DNA from: Yamagishiella unicocca
Taxonomy: Eukaryota; Chlorophyta; Chlorophyceae; Chlamydomonadales; Volvocaceae
Length of the DNA stretch: 64,000 nucleotides
NCBI GenBank assembly: GCA_003116995.1
Contig: BDSL01000013.1
Span: forward strand, 1,457,144 to 1,521,143
Direction: 5' to 3'
This document shows, piece after piece, positions 23,484 through 35,500 of this stretch. Position numbers and translations under genes: made by a program. The first letter of the stretch is position 1; every line of letters starts with the position of its first letter. Under the pieces are notes generated by a model, which saw only the letters and a program-made list of their open reading frames with translations, was not told the origin of the DNA and ran no database searches.

Positions 23484-26400
23484 ATGGCTTCGCCGACGCA
23501 AAGATGTGGGGTGCGACCATTTACATACTCGACTAGTCCAGTGACCGCTCTTAGAAAGCGTGTTGTTACATCGGCTGTATCAGGAACTGGAAATGCAAGC
23601 GGCAAGCATCGCGTCGTGTTCCTGGGCACGCCCGAGGTGAGCACGCATTTCTTCGGGCGACTTGTGGGGCAGCACAGAGCCCCCGATGCGTGACAGCGCA
23701 CATCATGTTTCCGGAAGGGGGCATGCACGGCGGAAGGCCGAGCACCGCGGATCCAACAAAGCTGGGCCACAAGGCTTGCAGCCCAAGCCCGCGCAAACGC
23801 CGCCACGACACGCTGCCGCTGTGTTCGATGAAGAACTGGGTCTCGTCGCACGCGATGGGCTGGTGTGTGCTGGACGCTGGGCAGCGGTTGTTTTGGTTGG
23901 TAAAGGCCGTGTGCTGGCCTCCCCATCGCACCGGCGTCAGGGTCGGGATCGGGGTCGTCGCCACGCCAACGGTGAGCGCCCCTACGCCAGATGTGACGGA
24001 TAAGGCCCCCTCAACCCCCGATGCGCCCCGCCAACCAACCAGCCCAGCCAGCGGCCGGGCTGGCCGGCTGCCCCGGCCCTCTCGTCCCAGCCGGGCTGCC
24101 AGCTGGACTGCCCCGGCCCTCTCGTCCCAGCCGGGCCGCCAGCTGGACTGCCCCGGCCCTCTCGTCCCAGCCGGGCCGCCAGCTGGACTGCCCCGGCCCT
24201 CTCGTCCCAGCCGGGCCGCCAGCTGGACTGCCCCGGCCGCCCACCCGGTCACGAGAGCACCCCACCGCACCTCTAGCGGCCCAACGTTCGCAGTGGCAGT
24301 GCATTGAAGGCCCCCGCTCCTTGGCCCCGCCTCAGGTCGCGGCGGGAGTGCTCCGAGACCTGTTAACCGCCTCGCAGCGGCCCGACTCGCTGTTTGAGGT
24401 GGGTGGGTCGGTGCGGCTGGGATTCTGTTGAAGTAAAGCAGTTTCCCCTAGGGAAAGTAGTTTCCCGTAGTGAAGCCACGTGCTCGCCACGTGAGGCCAA
24501 GCAACCGATAGTCCAGTAGGGCACTAGGGGCGCGACGGGGTGGGTGCGTGTCCGTAGGGTGGTGTAAGGGTTGCCGCTCGTTGGCTGGGTGGAGTGGGGG
24601 CGATAAGTGGGGGCCATGGCAGACCAGGCGAGAGCTCCTTACAGGCACAGGGGCGTTACCATGGGGCTCGAGCTTCCGCCGCCATGACTCACCCACCCCT
24701 CCCTTGCGTCCTGCCTCCTGGCCGCTTGCCTCCGCTGTCCAGGTCTCGTTGGTGGTCTCCCAGCCCGGCAAGCCCCGAGGCAGGGGCAACCGCGCGGTGC
24801 CGCTACCCTCACCCGTGGAGGCGGTGGCGCGTAAGAGCGGGCTGCTGCGGGATGACCAGATCCTGTGTCCAGCCAGGGCGAGGGAGGTGCGCGGCCGGGA
24901 GGGGAGGGGAAGGGTGAGAAGACCGGCTTACACGAGATGGAAGGGCCGGGGGCTTTGCAAGGAAGACCCGTGTACGCGAGAAAACCTGTAGAACAGGCAT
25001 TTCGAGCTGCATGCTGACGAACTTGGTTGAGGAAACGGAAGATGGAGGTCGTATGTCGAGGAGGGCGGGGGGAAGGGGGGCGACGGCGTCGGGAGGAAGG
25101 ACTCCTAGACGTCCCTCCCTGGGTGCAATCCGTGCGGAATGCATTCGGACGCGCAGTGCCGATAGGCGCAGGTCATCCAGGGGTGCCTGTCCGTCCAACC
25201 TCAACTGACGCCGTGTAACCGGTCTTCATGCCACCCCCCTCACGCACCCGCGGGTCTTCCTCGAAACCCTTCACATGGTAAACGGGCCCTTTTTGCAACC
25301 CCCCTCCACTTTGGCGGCGGCGTCCACGGCCCCCCACCCCCCCACCCCAGGTGCCCTTCCTGGAGCGGTTGGAGGAGCTCAAGCCCGACCTCGCCGTCAC
25401 CGCCGCGTACGGCAACATGCTGCCGCAGCGCTTCCTGGACGTGCCGCGGTACGGCACCCTCAACGTGCACCCCTCCCTGCTGCCGCGGTACCGGGGCGCT
25501 GCGCCCGTGCAGCGAGCGCTGGAGGTGGGTGGCCGCGTGGCGACATGCCATCATAGGCCGGCCCATAGGCCCTACCATGCCATAGGCCGGCCCGGGGCCT
25601 GCACCAACATGCCATAGGCCGGCCCGGGGCCTGCACCAACATGCCATAGGCCGGCCCGGGGCCTGCACCAACATGCCATAGGCCGGCCCGGGGCCTGCAC
25701 CAACATGCCATAGGCCGGCCCGGGGCCTGCACCAACATGCCATAGGCCGGCCCGGGGCCTGCACCAACATGCCATAGGCCGGCCCGGGGCCTGCACCAAC
25801 ATGCCATAGGCCGGCCCGGGGCCTGCACCAACATGCCATAGGCCGGCCCGGGGCCTGCACCAACATGGCCGCAAAGCCCGCAAGCAAGAGCGACGTCGCG
25901 ACCTTTGGCTGCGCAACACCGCATTTACAATATCTTAGAAGAGATTTCGATGCTCAGGGCACTGCTTTTAGGGTTTTAGGGTTTTGCATTTCCTAGTTGC
26001 GCTGCCGAAATGCCTTTATTGGGCCACCCCCACCACTGCACCGCCACTCGGCCGCAGCCGTGTCTATCACGGCACCCTTCCCTCCATCGGTCCACGTGTT
26101 TCCTGGTTGCCGACCCCTCCCAGGACGGAGTGGCGGAGTCGGGTGTGAGCGTGGCGTACACGGTGCTCGCGTGCGACGCGGGAGCGGTGCTGGCGCAGAA
26201 ACGGGTGGGCAGCGGGATGGGGAGAGCGGCAGGGGCCGGGGTGGAGGTCAGGGTTCGGGGAGGGGCACGGTGTTGGCAGCGCGCAATGCCGCATCACGGG
26301 GGCCGAAACACCTAAACAGCTGCGGCACTAATGGTGGGTCCAGCCACAGGGGTGCTTCAAAAGCTGCTTGTTAAATTGGACATATGTAATGTACACGGGT

Positions 26401-28099
26401 TTCCTCCCCTCCCCCTCTTCGTCGACATATGACTATCGTCTTTTGTATCCTCACCCCAGTTCTCCAGCATGCATCTTAAAACGTCTGTCCTGAACGGTTT
26501 TTTCTCGCATCCACGGGTCTTCCTTAAAATCCCCCTCTTCCGCCCAGGTTCCCGTGGACTCCGACGTCCAGGCTCCGGAGCTGCTGCAGCAGCTGTTCGG
26601 TGTGGGCACGCAGCTGCTGCTGGAGCGGCTGCCGGACGTGTTCGCAGGGAGGGGGCAGGAGCTGGCGCAGCCGCAGGTGGGGGCGGGAGGCGGGGCCGAG
26701 GGGGGCGTGGGGTGTTGGCTGTTTAGGCACTGCCGCCGGTTCAGGGACGGGCCGGGGGAAGGCAAGAGCAGGGCCGCTGAGCTCAGCGGCCCACACGGCC
26801 ACGGCACAAGCTGGCAGTGGCGGCCTGGAGACGACCCGTCGAGGAGTCGTCCCCGCCCCCCCTGTGGATTCGCGGATTATCCTTTACCACCCCCCCCTCC
26901 TGTCGCCGAACCAGCTCTCCCCCCTTGCGCGCACACATACACGCGTCCCCCCCCCCGCACTGCTCGCCGCAGGACGAGGCCAAGGTGCTGCACGCCGCCA
27001 AGGTTCGTCATCGCCGTACAGGGGCCCAGCTGCTATCCCTGCTGCTGCTGCCGGTCGCTAGGCCATCGCTGTTGGATTGCTTGGGTCGTTGCTGCTCTTT
27101 GCGCGCGACCCGGACCGACCCGACCCGACCCGACCCGACCCACAGTTGACCAAGGAGGAGTCCGTCCTGGACTTCGCCTCCGCACCCGCGTCCGTTCTGC
27201 ACAACCGCGTCCGCGCCTTCGCCGGCTGGCCCGGCACCAGCGCCAGCTTCCTGATGCTGGACGAGGCATCAGGTGGCGGGGAGGCCGGGGGGGGCCGAGG
27301 AAACGGCATAGGAATCGGAGGAGAGGGCGGGGGGGTTACAGAGGGCGGCGGGGGGGAAGGGAGGATAGCCCGCACGGGGGCAGAGGGCACGGGGGCCGAG
27401 CACCGGGACTGGGAGGGAAGGGCATGTCAGAGCGAGGCACGGGGAGGGGAAGATGTAGCGGGTGCTGTTCGGGGGAGTGCAAGGCAGGGGGGTTACGGTG
27501 GCCTTGTCGGCACCCCGCCTGGGGACCTGAGACTCAGCCCGCGGCCCTCCCGCCCTCCCGCAGGAGCTACGGAGGCTGTGGATATCAAGATTGTGCGGAC
27601 GAGGGCGGGCGGAAGCAGCTCGGGGGCAGGGGCGGAGGCAGGCCCCCGGGAGGTGTCGTTCGCAGGCGACGCTATGCTGGTCCCCTGCGCTGGAGGCACT
27701 TTGCTGGAGGTGCTGCAGGTAGGGCTCGAACCCCGCGGTCCCGTTGTCAGGGGTCGGGGGGGTTTTATAAGAGAATCCGCGAACCCAGGGATGGGGGGGG
27801 GGTGCAAGGAAAACCCGTGTACGAAAGGGATGGGGGGATGGCTGGTGGGCGCGGCGCACCAGCAGCCCGCGTCCGTCGGTCTCCTCGCAACGTAACCAGG
27901 CAATGCGGCGGCGCGCTGGCACAATTGGCAAGAGCACGGCAGGGCGGCGCGTCGGTTACACTTCCCGCCCCTTCCCGCCCGTCTCGCTCCTCGTGGTCGT
28001 CTCCAGGTGCAGCCACCCACCAAGAAGGCCATGTCGGTCAAGGACTTCCGGAACGGGCTACGAGGGAAGCGCCTGCTGCTGCCCGGCGCAGCGCCGTGA
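23484..28099 (+). CDS. FMT: Methionyl-tRNA formyltransferase, organellar
   Basis: Transfers a formyl group from 10-formyl-THF to initiator Met-tRNA for organelle translation. Ten exons: 23484-23636, 24336-24398, 24743-24886, 25351-25524, 26124-26204, 26548-26676, 26973-27002, 27146-27272, 27564-27718 and 28007-28099 (TGA), giving about 382 aa with all phases matching. The first roughly 40 residues are Ser/Thr/Arg-rich and acid-poor (transit peptide). [10 protein letters not shown] is the start of the Rossmann-like domain. Exon 4 carries [12 protein letters not shown] and the catalytic [20 protein letters not shown] block (active-site Asn and His). [17 protein letters not shown] follows, and the C-terminal OB-like domain starts at [10 protein letters not shown]...[12 protein letters not shown]. 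The length is normal for the family. Introns are loaded with repeats (32-bp and 40-bp arrays and dispersed families). Confidence 0.93.
24071..24239. repeat. 40-bp tandem array in formyltransferase intron 1
   Basis: Four full copies plus a partial of a 40-bp unit beginning CCCCGGCCCTCTCGTCCCAG. They are almost identical; the first copy differs at one base. The unit length is not a multiple of three, and the array lies between exons 1 and 2. Confidence 0.93.
24958..25052 (-). repeat. Family-A dispersed repeat, copy 5 (formyltransferase intron 3)
   Basis: More diverged: AAGGAAGACCCGTGTACGCG, AAAACCTGTAGAACAGGCAT, then GCTGCATGCTGACGAACTTG and GGAGGTCG at the far end. Confidence 0.75.
25577..25864. 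repeat. 32-bp tandem array, nine identical copies, formyltransferase intron 4
   Basis: The unit starts ATGCCATAGGCCGGCCCGGG and repeats at 25577, 25609, 25641, 25673, 25705, 25737, 25769, 25801 and 25833. I see no differences between copies. Degenerate precursors precede it at about 25546-25576. Long open frames across it are artefacts of the repeat. Confidence 0.95.
25966..25985. repeat. Interstitial telomere-type repeat (TTTTAGGG)2
   Basis: TTTTAGGGTTTTAGGGTTTT is the Chlamydomonas telomere unit. It lies inside formyltransferase intron 4, about 100 bp after the 32-bp array. Confidence 0.85.
26420..26528 (+). repeat. Family-A dispersed repeat, copy 6 (formyltransferase intron 5)
   Basis: Full-length copy: TCGACATATGACTATCGTCT lead, TTCTCCAGCATGCATCTTAA core, CCACGGGTCTTCCTTAAAA end. 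It ends about 20 nt before the acceptor at 26547. Confidence 0.85.
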
Positions 28100-29561
28100 G
28101 GGGATGTGGCGCAACATAATAATGTCCCCGGCAGAGGCGTGTGGGTTTTGACCAAACAGGCCTCGAACGAGCGGCGTGTCGTACAAGGGGTGCTTTGTGT
28201 GTGTGGGGGGGGCCGGTTACACGACATAGGTATAATAGCTGGCGCATTGTGTGTGTATGGGGGTGTTTAAAAACCGTTTTACGCAACGGGACAGGATAGT
28301 TGGCGCATGGTCGGCGGACACCAATTTTGCGGGCGCATGCTGGAGCACTGGAACTGACTACCGGCAAACCTGTGGAGGCGGCCTGTGGGAGCTGCTAGAT
28401 GGAGTGACAGCAAAACACGTGTTGGTTCATTTTTGTTGAAGGTGACGAGCGTTGTTAGGGTTTTGAGGAAGTGGTGGGCGAAGTTCGGAAGTGTCGTTGG
28501 GGAGGGCTGCTGCCAGCGACCGCTTTGCGTAGGGGTTTCGACGGTTGCCAGTCCAGAAACGGGCAAGAAGACACACAGTATATGGTACGCGGGAAGATGT
28601 CCCAGGCGATAAGCATCGGGCCTGATGTGCTGCACACATGTGTGGGGCTCGAGGGCCCGAAAATCCCTGTGCGCAACCCGTGCCTCGTGCAACCTGGTGC
28701 AACAGGGTGCAACCGGTTTCCGTTTTGAAGCTGGCTGCCTTAAAGTCCTGCCGGGCCCAGTACGTTCGCCACCTCCCTGGATATGCACAATGACCAGTTT
28801 GCCTTAGCTGGTAAGCCCCAGCTTACCCTACCCTGCGGTACCCACCCCTACCAAAGTGAAACCTAGGACGCCAGGAAAGCGGACCCCTGGGACTGGACGG
28901 CTTTCGCCACAACAGAGGTTTCAGACAGCTGTTCGTGCACCAGATCTTCCACGCAAATGCACATAATGGCGGAAAGCCATGGTTTCCACGTCCTGGGCAT
29001 CTGCCGCCGCCATGGCCACCTGCGCCCGCTCGCCGCCCTGCCGTCTGTAGATTGATCCTCTACACATTAAACATTTGCAGCTACTTGGCCGTAAAGGTAC
29101 ACGCGGCTTATTCCACCGCGCGCTTTTGCAGCTGATGCACAGGGAAGATTGGCGCGTGTTGTTTGGACAACAATCAAGGAAGCAAACTTCGTCCATACGA
29201 TAGCTTGATCAAATTTATATAGGAGTTTTCATGAAACCTGTCGTAAGATGGTGCGGCGACTGCTTGGCCGTATATTTATGATGACTGCCCGCACACATGT
29301 GGGCGCCGGCATAGACTCCCACCGCATTTGATTGCAAGCATCACGTGCTGTGTGGTGGACAGAGCCCGTAGCATAGGGCTGCCATTAAGCACACAACAAG
29401 GTAGGAACTTGATGCCCCTTCGCCTTTTCCACAAGGTTGCCGTCCTATGCGCGCCACTTCAAGTCGGTTGTATCCTCATTGCTTCAGTTTGATGCTGCGT
29501 TGAAGCGCTGTGGCTGAAGATCAAAGTTGGCGCTACGTACCATTTAAACACAGTTGCAACC
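28100..29561. other. Intergenic region before the SNF2 remodeller gene
   Basis: Contains family-B repeat sequence at 28205-28351 in two adjoining fragments. No coding exon recognised. The last roughly 300 bp (less GC-rich) should hold the promoter of the SNF2 gene. Confidence 0.5.
28264..28351 (-). repeat. Family-B dispersed repeat, copy 3 (intergenic)
   Basis: AAAAACCGTTTTACGCAACG, GGGACAGGATAGTTGGCGCA and GCGGGCGCATGCTGGAGCAC. A partial second copy lies just before it at 28205-28240. Confidence 0.85.
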
Positions 29562-32500
29562 ATGGACGGCAGCTCGCTGCCCGAGCCCCCCCAGCGCGAA
29601 GATAGTGGTGCAACTCTGCGCTCCCTTCTTTCGCGTGCCGTGGAGAACGGCCGCTCCTCCAACACGGCGGTGCCGGCCGGCAGCAATCCCTTCGCCCGAT
29701 TTTCCCACGACACCGCGAAGGCAGACGCAACCGGGACCGCCCAAGCGGCGACAGCATCGGCCGGTGTGAAGCAGCCTCCTGCACCCATGCCCGCGCCCGT
29801 GCTTGGGCTGGCACCGGCTGCTGGCCCTGTGTCGGCCGCGGGCGTTCGGCCTCCAGCGATACCGAACGGCGGAGCTGCGGCCACTGCTCCCGCAAGACAA
29901 GACGACGACATGGATGAGCACGAGCCCAGCGCCAAGCGTCGCAGGAGGGCTGGGCGCGCTGTGCTTTTGGACGATGAAGAGGACGAGGGCGAGGCTGCGG
30001 CCGCGGCGGTGCCTATGTACGGCGGTGGCATCGGCGGTAAGGCGGCGTGCAGCGGCGTGGGAAATGCTGACTGACCTTTGATGCCTGACTCCGCGGTGGT
30101 CGGGTGGTCGGGGGGGGCAGGGGGAAGCCCTCCCCGACTCAGCGGTGGTCGGGTTGGGGGGGGATCGGCAAGAGGATGTTTCCTGACGTGGCCCCGTTGG
30201 CAAAAGGGGAAGGGGCGAGGGGGTAAACGCACTGCGGGGAGGGGGTTGAGGTTACCGCACGGCTAGTGTGGATTGAGGCTTGATCGCAGCAACCTCACGG
30301 CAGCAACCTCACGGCAGCAACCTCACGGCAGTAACCGCACGGCAGCAACCGCACAGCAGCGACATGGGCATATAGGCGCAGCCACCGACTTCCCCCCACC
30401 CCAAATCTTCTCGCTACCCCCGATCTTACGCCAAAGAAGCAAGGCCACTCGCCCAACGCAGTTCTGTCATCGCATGCCGGCGCTTCCTCTCCGTCCCCTT
30501 CGTATTCCCCCCCACTTATCTTGGGTTTCTCCTCGCGCCTCCCCTTCCCTCACCAACCCCTTCCTCGACAGCATTACACGACCTGAAACCCGTAAAATCA
30601 CTCAACCCAAAACCCCTCCTGCCTCCCTCCCTCCCGCCTCCCTCTGCCTCCATGCTCCGAACCCAGCAGCCAGTGGAGTGACTGCCGCACCCACCTACCA
30701 GCTCCACGGCGATGCCTCCCTCCTCAACCACCCGCACGCCGCCACCGCCGCCGCCGCCGCCGCAGCGGATCCTCACCTCCGCCGGCCGCCTGGCCGCCTG
30801 GCAGGCCTGCAGCCCCCCCGCCCCTCCGTCGTCGTACACGCCGGCGTACCCACCCCCGGCGGCACCTACCGCTCCATCGGCGGCAGCACGCACCACGCCC
30901 AGCCGGTGCCTACCTCGACCCACCATGGTGTTGCCCCGTCCACTCTGGCTGCCATTGCCGTCGCGGCTGGACACCAGCCGGGACTGGTGGGACACCAGCA
31001 GCAGCTGGGAGGTTACCAGCAGCAGCTGGGAGGACTCCAACAGCAGCTGGGAGGAGTCCAACAGCAGCCAATGGGACACCAGCAGCCAATGGGACACCAG
31101 CAGCAGATGGGATACCAGCAGCCAATGGGACACCAGCAGCCAATGGGACACCAGCAGCAGATGGGATACCAGCAGCAGATGGGAGGTTACCAACAGCAGC
31201 TGGGACACCAGCAGCAGATGGGCTGGCCGCCGCAGGGAATGATCAACGTGGACGCTGGTGGCGGCGGCATGGGGGGTATGGGCGGCGGCATGGGGGGCAT
31301 GGGCGGCGGCATGGTCGGTATGGCGGGCATGGGAGGTGGTATGGTGGGCATGGCCGGCGGTATGGTTAACATGGCCGGCGGTATGGTGAACATGGCCGGC
31401 GGTATGGCCGGCATGGGCGGTGGTATGGTCGGCGGTATGGGTGGCGTGGGCGGCGGCATGGTGAACATGAGTGGCATGGGAGGTGGCGTGGTCGGGGGCA
31501 TGGTTGGCGGGATGGTCGGTGCCATGCGTGGCATGGGCAGCAGCGGTGACGACAGCCCCCTCGTAGTGGCCCGCCGGAAGCAGCGCAGCGCCGCCCAGGT
31601 GGCGGACCTGTCGGGCGGCGGCGGCGACAGCGAGGAGGAGGAGAGCGCGGGAAGCGACGACGGGGACGCCGCGGAGGAGGTGCTGCAGCAGGTGGGGGGG
31701 AGGGCGGGGGTGGCGAGCGTACCCGGTGGGTGAAGAAGGGGGGGAGGAGGTGCGGCGCTGATGCGGTTAGGGAGGAGGGCCGAGGCAAGGGAAGGCGTTG
31801 CAGAGTGAAGGGCGTGCAGGGTTCGTGGGCGACGAGGGGGTGGGCTTGGGTGGAGGGGGTTGGCTGCTGTATGGGGTGTTGCCCTTGCGTCACGACGTCC
31901 CGCTTGACCTTTGGCACTGTTGAGTTGAGGTCTGGAAGTAGGGTGCTTCAGTTTTGCGGGTACGTCACCTATCTCCGGCCAGCTCACCCCACCCGCATTC
32001 GTGCCTACGTGTTTCTTTCTACGCTACACCACATTCATTTCACCTCGTGTTAAAACCCTTGAAAGCCGATACCTGCTCCCACGACCACCCCTCCTGCAGG
32101 TGGAGCGCATCAGTCGCTCGCTGCGCGGTGCGCTGGGGGCTGAGGGCGGCGGCGGCGGTGCGGGACCGGACGGTGCGGGTGAGCGGGGCTGGGGCCTGGG
32201 GGCTGCAGGGAAAACCCGTGTGCCCGGGGTCTGGGGTAGGTCCGTGCTTCCCCTGGAGTGGCGAAGTAGAGCACGGACGCAACAGCATGAATGAGCTTTA
32301 CCGTTCGGTGGAAATAGGTATTTGTCCAAATGCAAAGGAAGATAAGCATTCAGCAAGGGGTTGGTTGGGGCGAGGCGAGGCGGGTGAACAGCGGAACGGC
32401 GGCCGCCGCCCTGCCTTTACCTTTGCTTCGAGGTTGTGGTTAGGGCCGCTTGCTGGCTCTCAGCTGCTGGCGCGCGCGTCTGTCGTACAAGCCCGTTGTT

Positions 32501-35500
32501 GTCCGTTGCTCGCCTTGGCACCGCGCCCTGACGTTCCCGGTTCCTCACCCAACCACCAAACACACCGCCTGCCCGCAGGCGACGGCTCCGCGGCTCCGAT
32601 GTTTGGAGGCGACTCGCGGCCCCTGGTGACCGCTGTGGACATCGCCAAGGCGGTCGGGTCGGAGGAGGTGGCGGCGCGGCTGAAGCCGTACCAGCTGGTT
32701 GGCATCAACTACCTGCTGCAGCTGGCGGCGGGCCAAGTGGGCGGCGCCATCCTGGCGGACGAGATGGGTCTGGGCAAGACGGCCCAGACGTGCGTCTACC
32801 TGTGTAAGTGGCCGCCTCCTAGCCTAGGGCCGCCTGGCCCGGTTGCACTGCGGTGCCGCCATCCTACCGGGTCGCCGCCACCGCCCCAGCCTCCGCATAA
32901 CTCCCAGTCGCAGACATTGCGCCGCCATGGGCGAGGTCAGCCACAGCATGCCCGCCAGCGCCTTGACCAGCGGCTGGTCGATGCCGTACCGGTCCAACCG
33001 CACCTTAGTGGCCGCAACGGCAACGGCTCCCAGCGCCGCGCACACCACCATGGCCGCCCAGCTACTGGCCGTCTGGGCCGCCCGAAGCTCGAAGGGCTTC
33101 CTCACCTTCCCTGCCGCCCTGCCTCTCCCCTCCTGCTGCCCCCCAGCCTGCCTGCGGCCGCTGCTGTCCGACCCCGGCCCCCACCTGGTGGTGGTGCCCG
33201 CCTCGCTGCTTGAGAACTGGCAGCGAGAGCTCAAGCTGTGGTCGCCCAACCTCAAGTAGGTCCTCAGGTCGCCAGGTCTCCGGACCCCCGCACTGCGCCC
33301 CCCAGCCCGACCTGCCCGTCGCTCCTCTGCCTCCCCTACGCCCCACCATGCGCACGCTGCACGTCCACAACGCAAGCTGTCCACACGCGCATACCCCACC
33401 CACCCACCCACCCACCCACCCGCTCACCCACCCGCTCACCCACCCGCCCACCCGCCCGCTCACCCGCCCACCCGCTCACCCACCCGCCCACCCACGCACC
33501 CACCCGCCCACCCGCTCACCCACCCGCCCAGCCATCGCTAGCACCGCTTGCTGCGGCGTGTAAGGCGGCATGCGCGTGGCAGCCGCTTGCGCCGGCCGCG
33601 TGTGTTCCGCTGCTGACGAAACACACTTCCCCGCCCCCTCGCCCCCTCCCGGCCCCCCCCCTCCCGCGCCCGCCGCCAGGGTCGTCACGTACTACGGACC
33701 CGCCCGCGAGGGTCTGCGGCACCGCATCAAGCGCCAGTGGGGCCGCATCTGCGCGGGGCTGGACCCGGGGCCGGACGAGGAGGAGGAGGCGCCGGAGGGG
33801 CAAGACGAATTTGTGGGTGTGCGTGTGGGTGTGTTTGTTGGGGTGTGGCTGTAGGTGTGGGTGTGTTTGTTGGTGTGTGTGGGTGTGGGTGTGTTTGTTG
33901 GTGTGTGGGTGTGGGTGGGTGCATGCGTGGGGGGCGCCGTGGGGAGGGTAAGGAGCAGCAGCATGGGACGAGCGGATGAAAGGCGGGGAGGTGGCGAGGG
34001 GACGCGGTTGCATGACCGCGATTGCGTGACCGTGGGGGGAGGTAGGGTAGCTGCAGCTCCGGACTCCTCCTAAGCCTTCCACGGACTCAGTCTCCGCTTG
34101 TGTAGGCTTCTTCCTGTGTCCCTCCGCCGCACGCCTCAACTAACTCCCTGGCCCTCCCCCGTCGACCCCGGTCCTGCTCCAGGGCGACGGCGAGGGCGCC
34201 GACGGCGATGACGGGCAGGGCGGCACCGAGGAGGAAGAGGACGAGGAGGACGTCGAGGAGGAGGAGGAGTACGGCCGAGCTCCGGCGCCGCACCGCCAGT
34301 CGGGCAAGGTGGGTCGTCCGGGGCGTTCGGCGCAGGTGGTGCCGGGGGTGACATGAAATCCTTTTTACGCGACGGGACAGGGGACGGTGCCGGGGGGGGG
34401 AAGGCGGCAGTGGTCGCTGCCTTGCGTCACGCGAGGGAGCGCCGCACCGCAGCGCCGTGTGGGAGCGGCCGGTGCGGCCGTGTTCTGGGTCCCCCTTGGG
34501 GCCCAACACACTGCGCCAGCGCAACCAGACAGCCCTGAAGTTAAACTGAAGTTACACATTACGAGGTATATATGTTGCCCGCTCGCTCGCTCCACCAGCG
34601 CCATCTGCGCCCCGTCTCCTGCCTCCTGCTAACCGCGCTGCCGCTCCAACCCTCCACGATTACCCCCCACTCGCGCCGCGTAAAACGAATTTTACACACA
34701 TACCCACTCGCTCCAACCCTCCACCATCCCCCCCCCTCCGCTCCAACCCTCCACCCCCCCCCCTCCGCTCCTGGCAGGGTGGCGGCTGCGGCGGTCTGTT
34801 CGACGTGCTGCTCACCACCTACACGCTGTGGGAGCGCGAGGGACCCGCATACGCCATCGACCGCGCCTTCCTGTCCAAGTGGCCCTGGTCGCACGTGGTG
34901 GGGCGGGGGGGCGCGACAGGGGAGGGGGCCTCGAGGAAGACCCGTGGATGCGAGGAAAACAGTGGACGGGGGAGGGGGGAGGGGCGGCGACTCCGGTCAG
35001 GGCCCGGAGGAAAGGGAGGAGGAAGGGCTCCCAAGGAACGGGAGGGGGAAGGGGCCCGCAGGACACTGGATTCAGCGCTTCCCTGGTTTGTCCGCCCCGC
35101 CCACCTCACCGCACACCTCACCTCACCTCACCTCACCTCCTCTCCGCTCCCTCCTCCCCGCGGCTCAGGTGATGGACGAGGCGCACGCGCTCAAGAACAG
35201 CTCCTCCACCCGCAGCAAGAAGCTGCGCAAGGTGGCGCAGCTGGCGGCCACTCGCATCATGCTCACCGGTGGGTCCGTGCGCCGCTGGGCCCGGGAGGGG
35301 AGCATGTAGTGTACGAACACGCCCGCTGCATTTAGGCGTACATGTTTTTATTGTTGCTCACTTTGGCATGCCCTCGGGTGGGCCCTACAAACCGACCCTA
35401 AAGGTTTCCTCTCCCCCTCCCCCCCGCCCCCAGGCACGCCCCTCCAGAACGACCTGTTGGAGCTGCACGCGCTGCTGGCGTTCCTGCTGCCCACCATCTT

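Noticed and set aside
25577..25864. Possible CRISPR-like array
   Set aside because: Units are contiguous and identical with no unique spacers, and the setting is a eukaryotic intron.
25460..25924. Three long overlapping minus-strand open frames encoding [24 protein letters not shown] repeats
   Set aside because: They are translations of the 32-bp tandem array inside an intron. All three frames stay open because the unit lacks stop codons.
23484..28099. MetRS and methionyl-tRNA formyltransferase as a functional cluster
   Set aside because: They act in different compartments and are separated by three unrelated protein-coding genes and a tRNA gene. Proximity is most simply chance.
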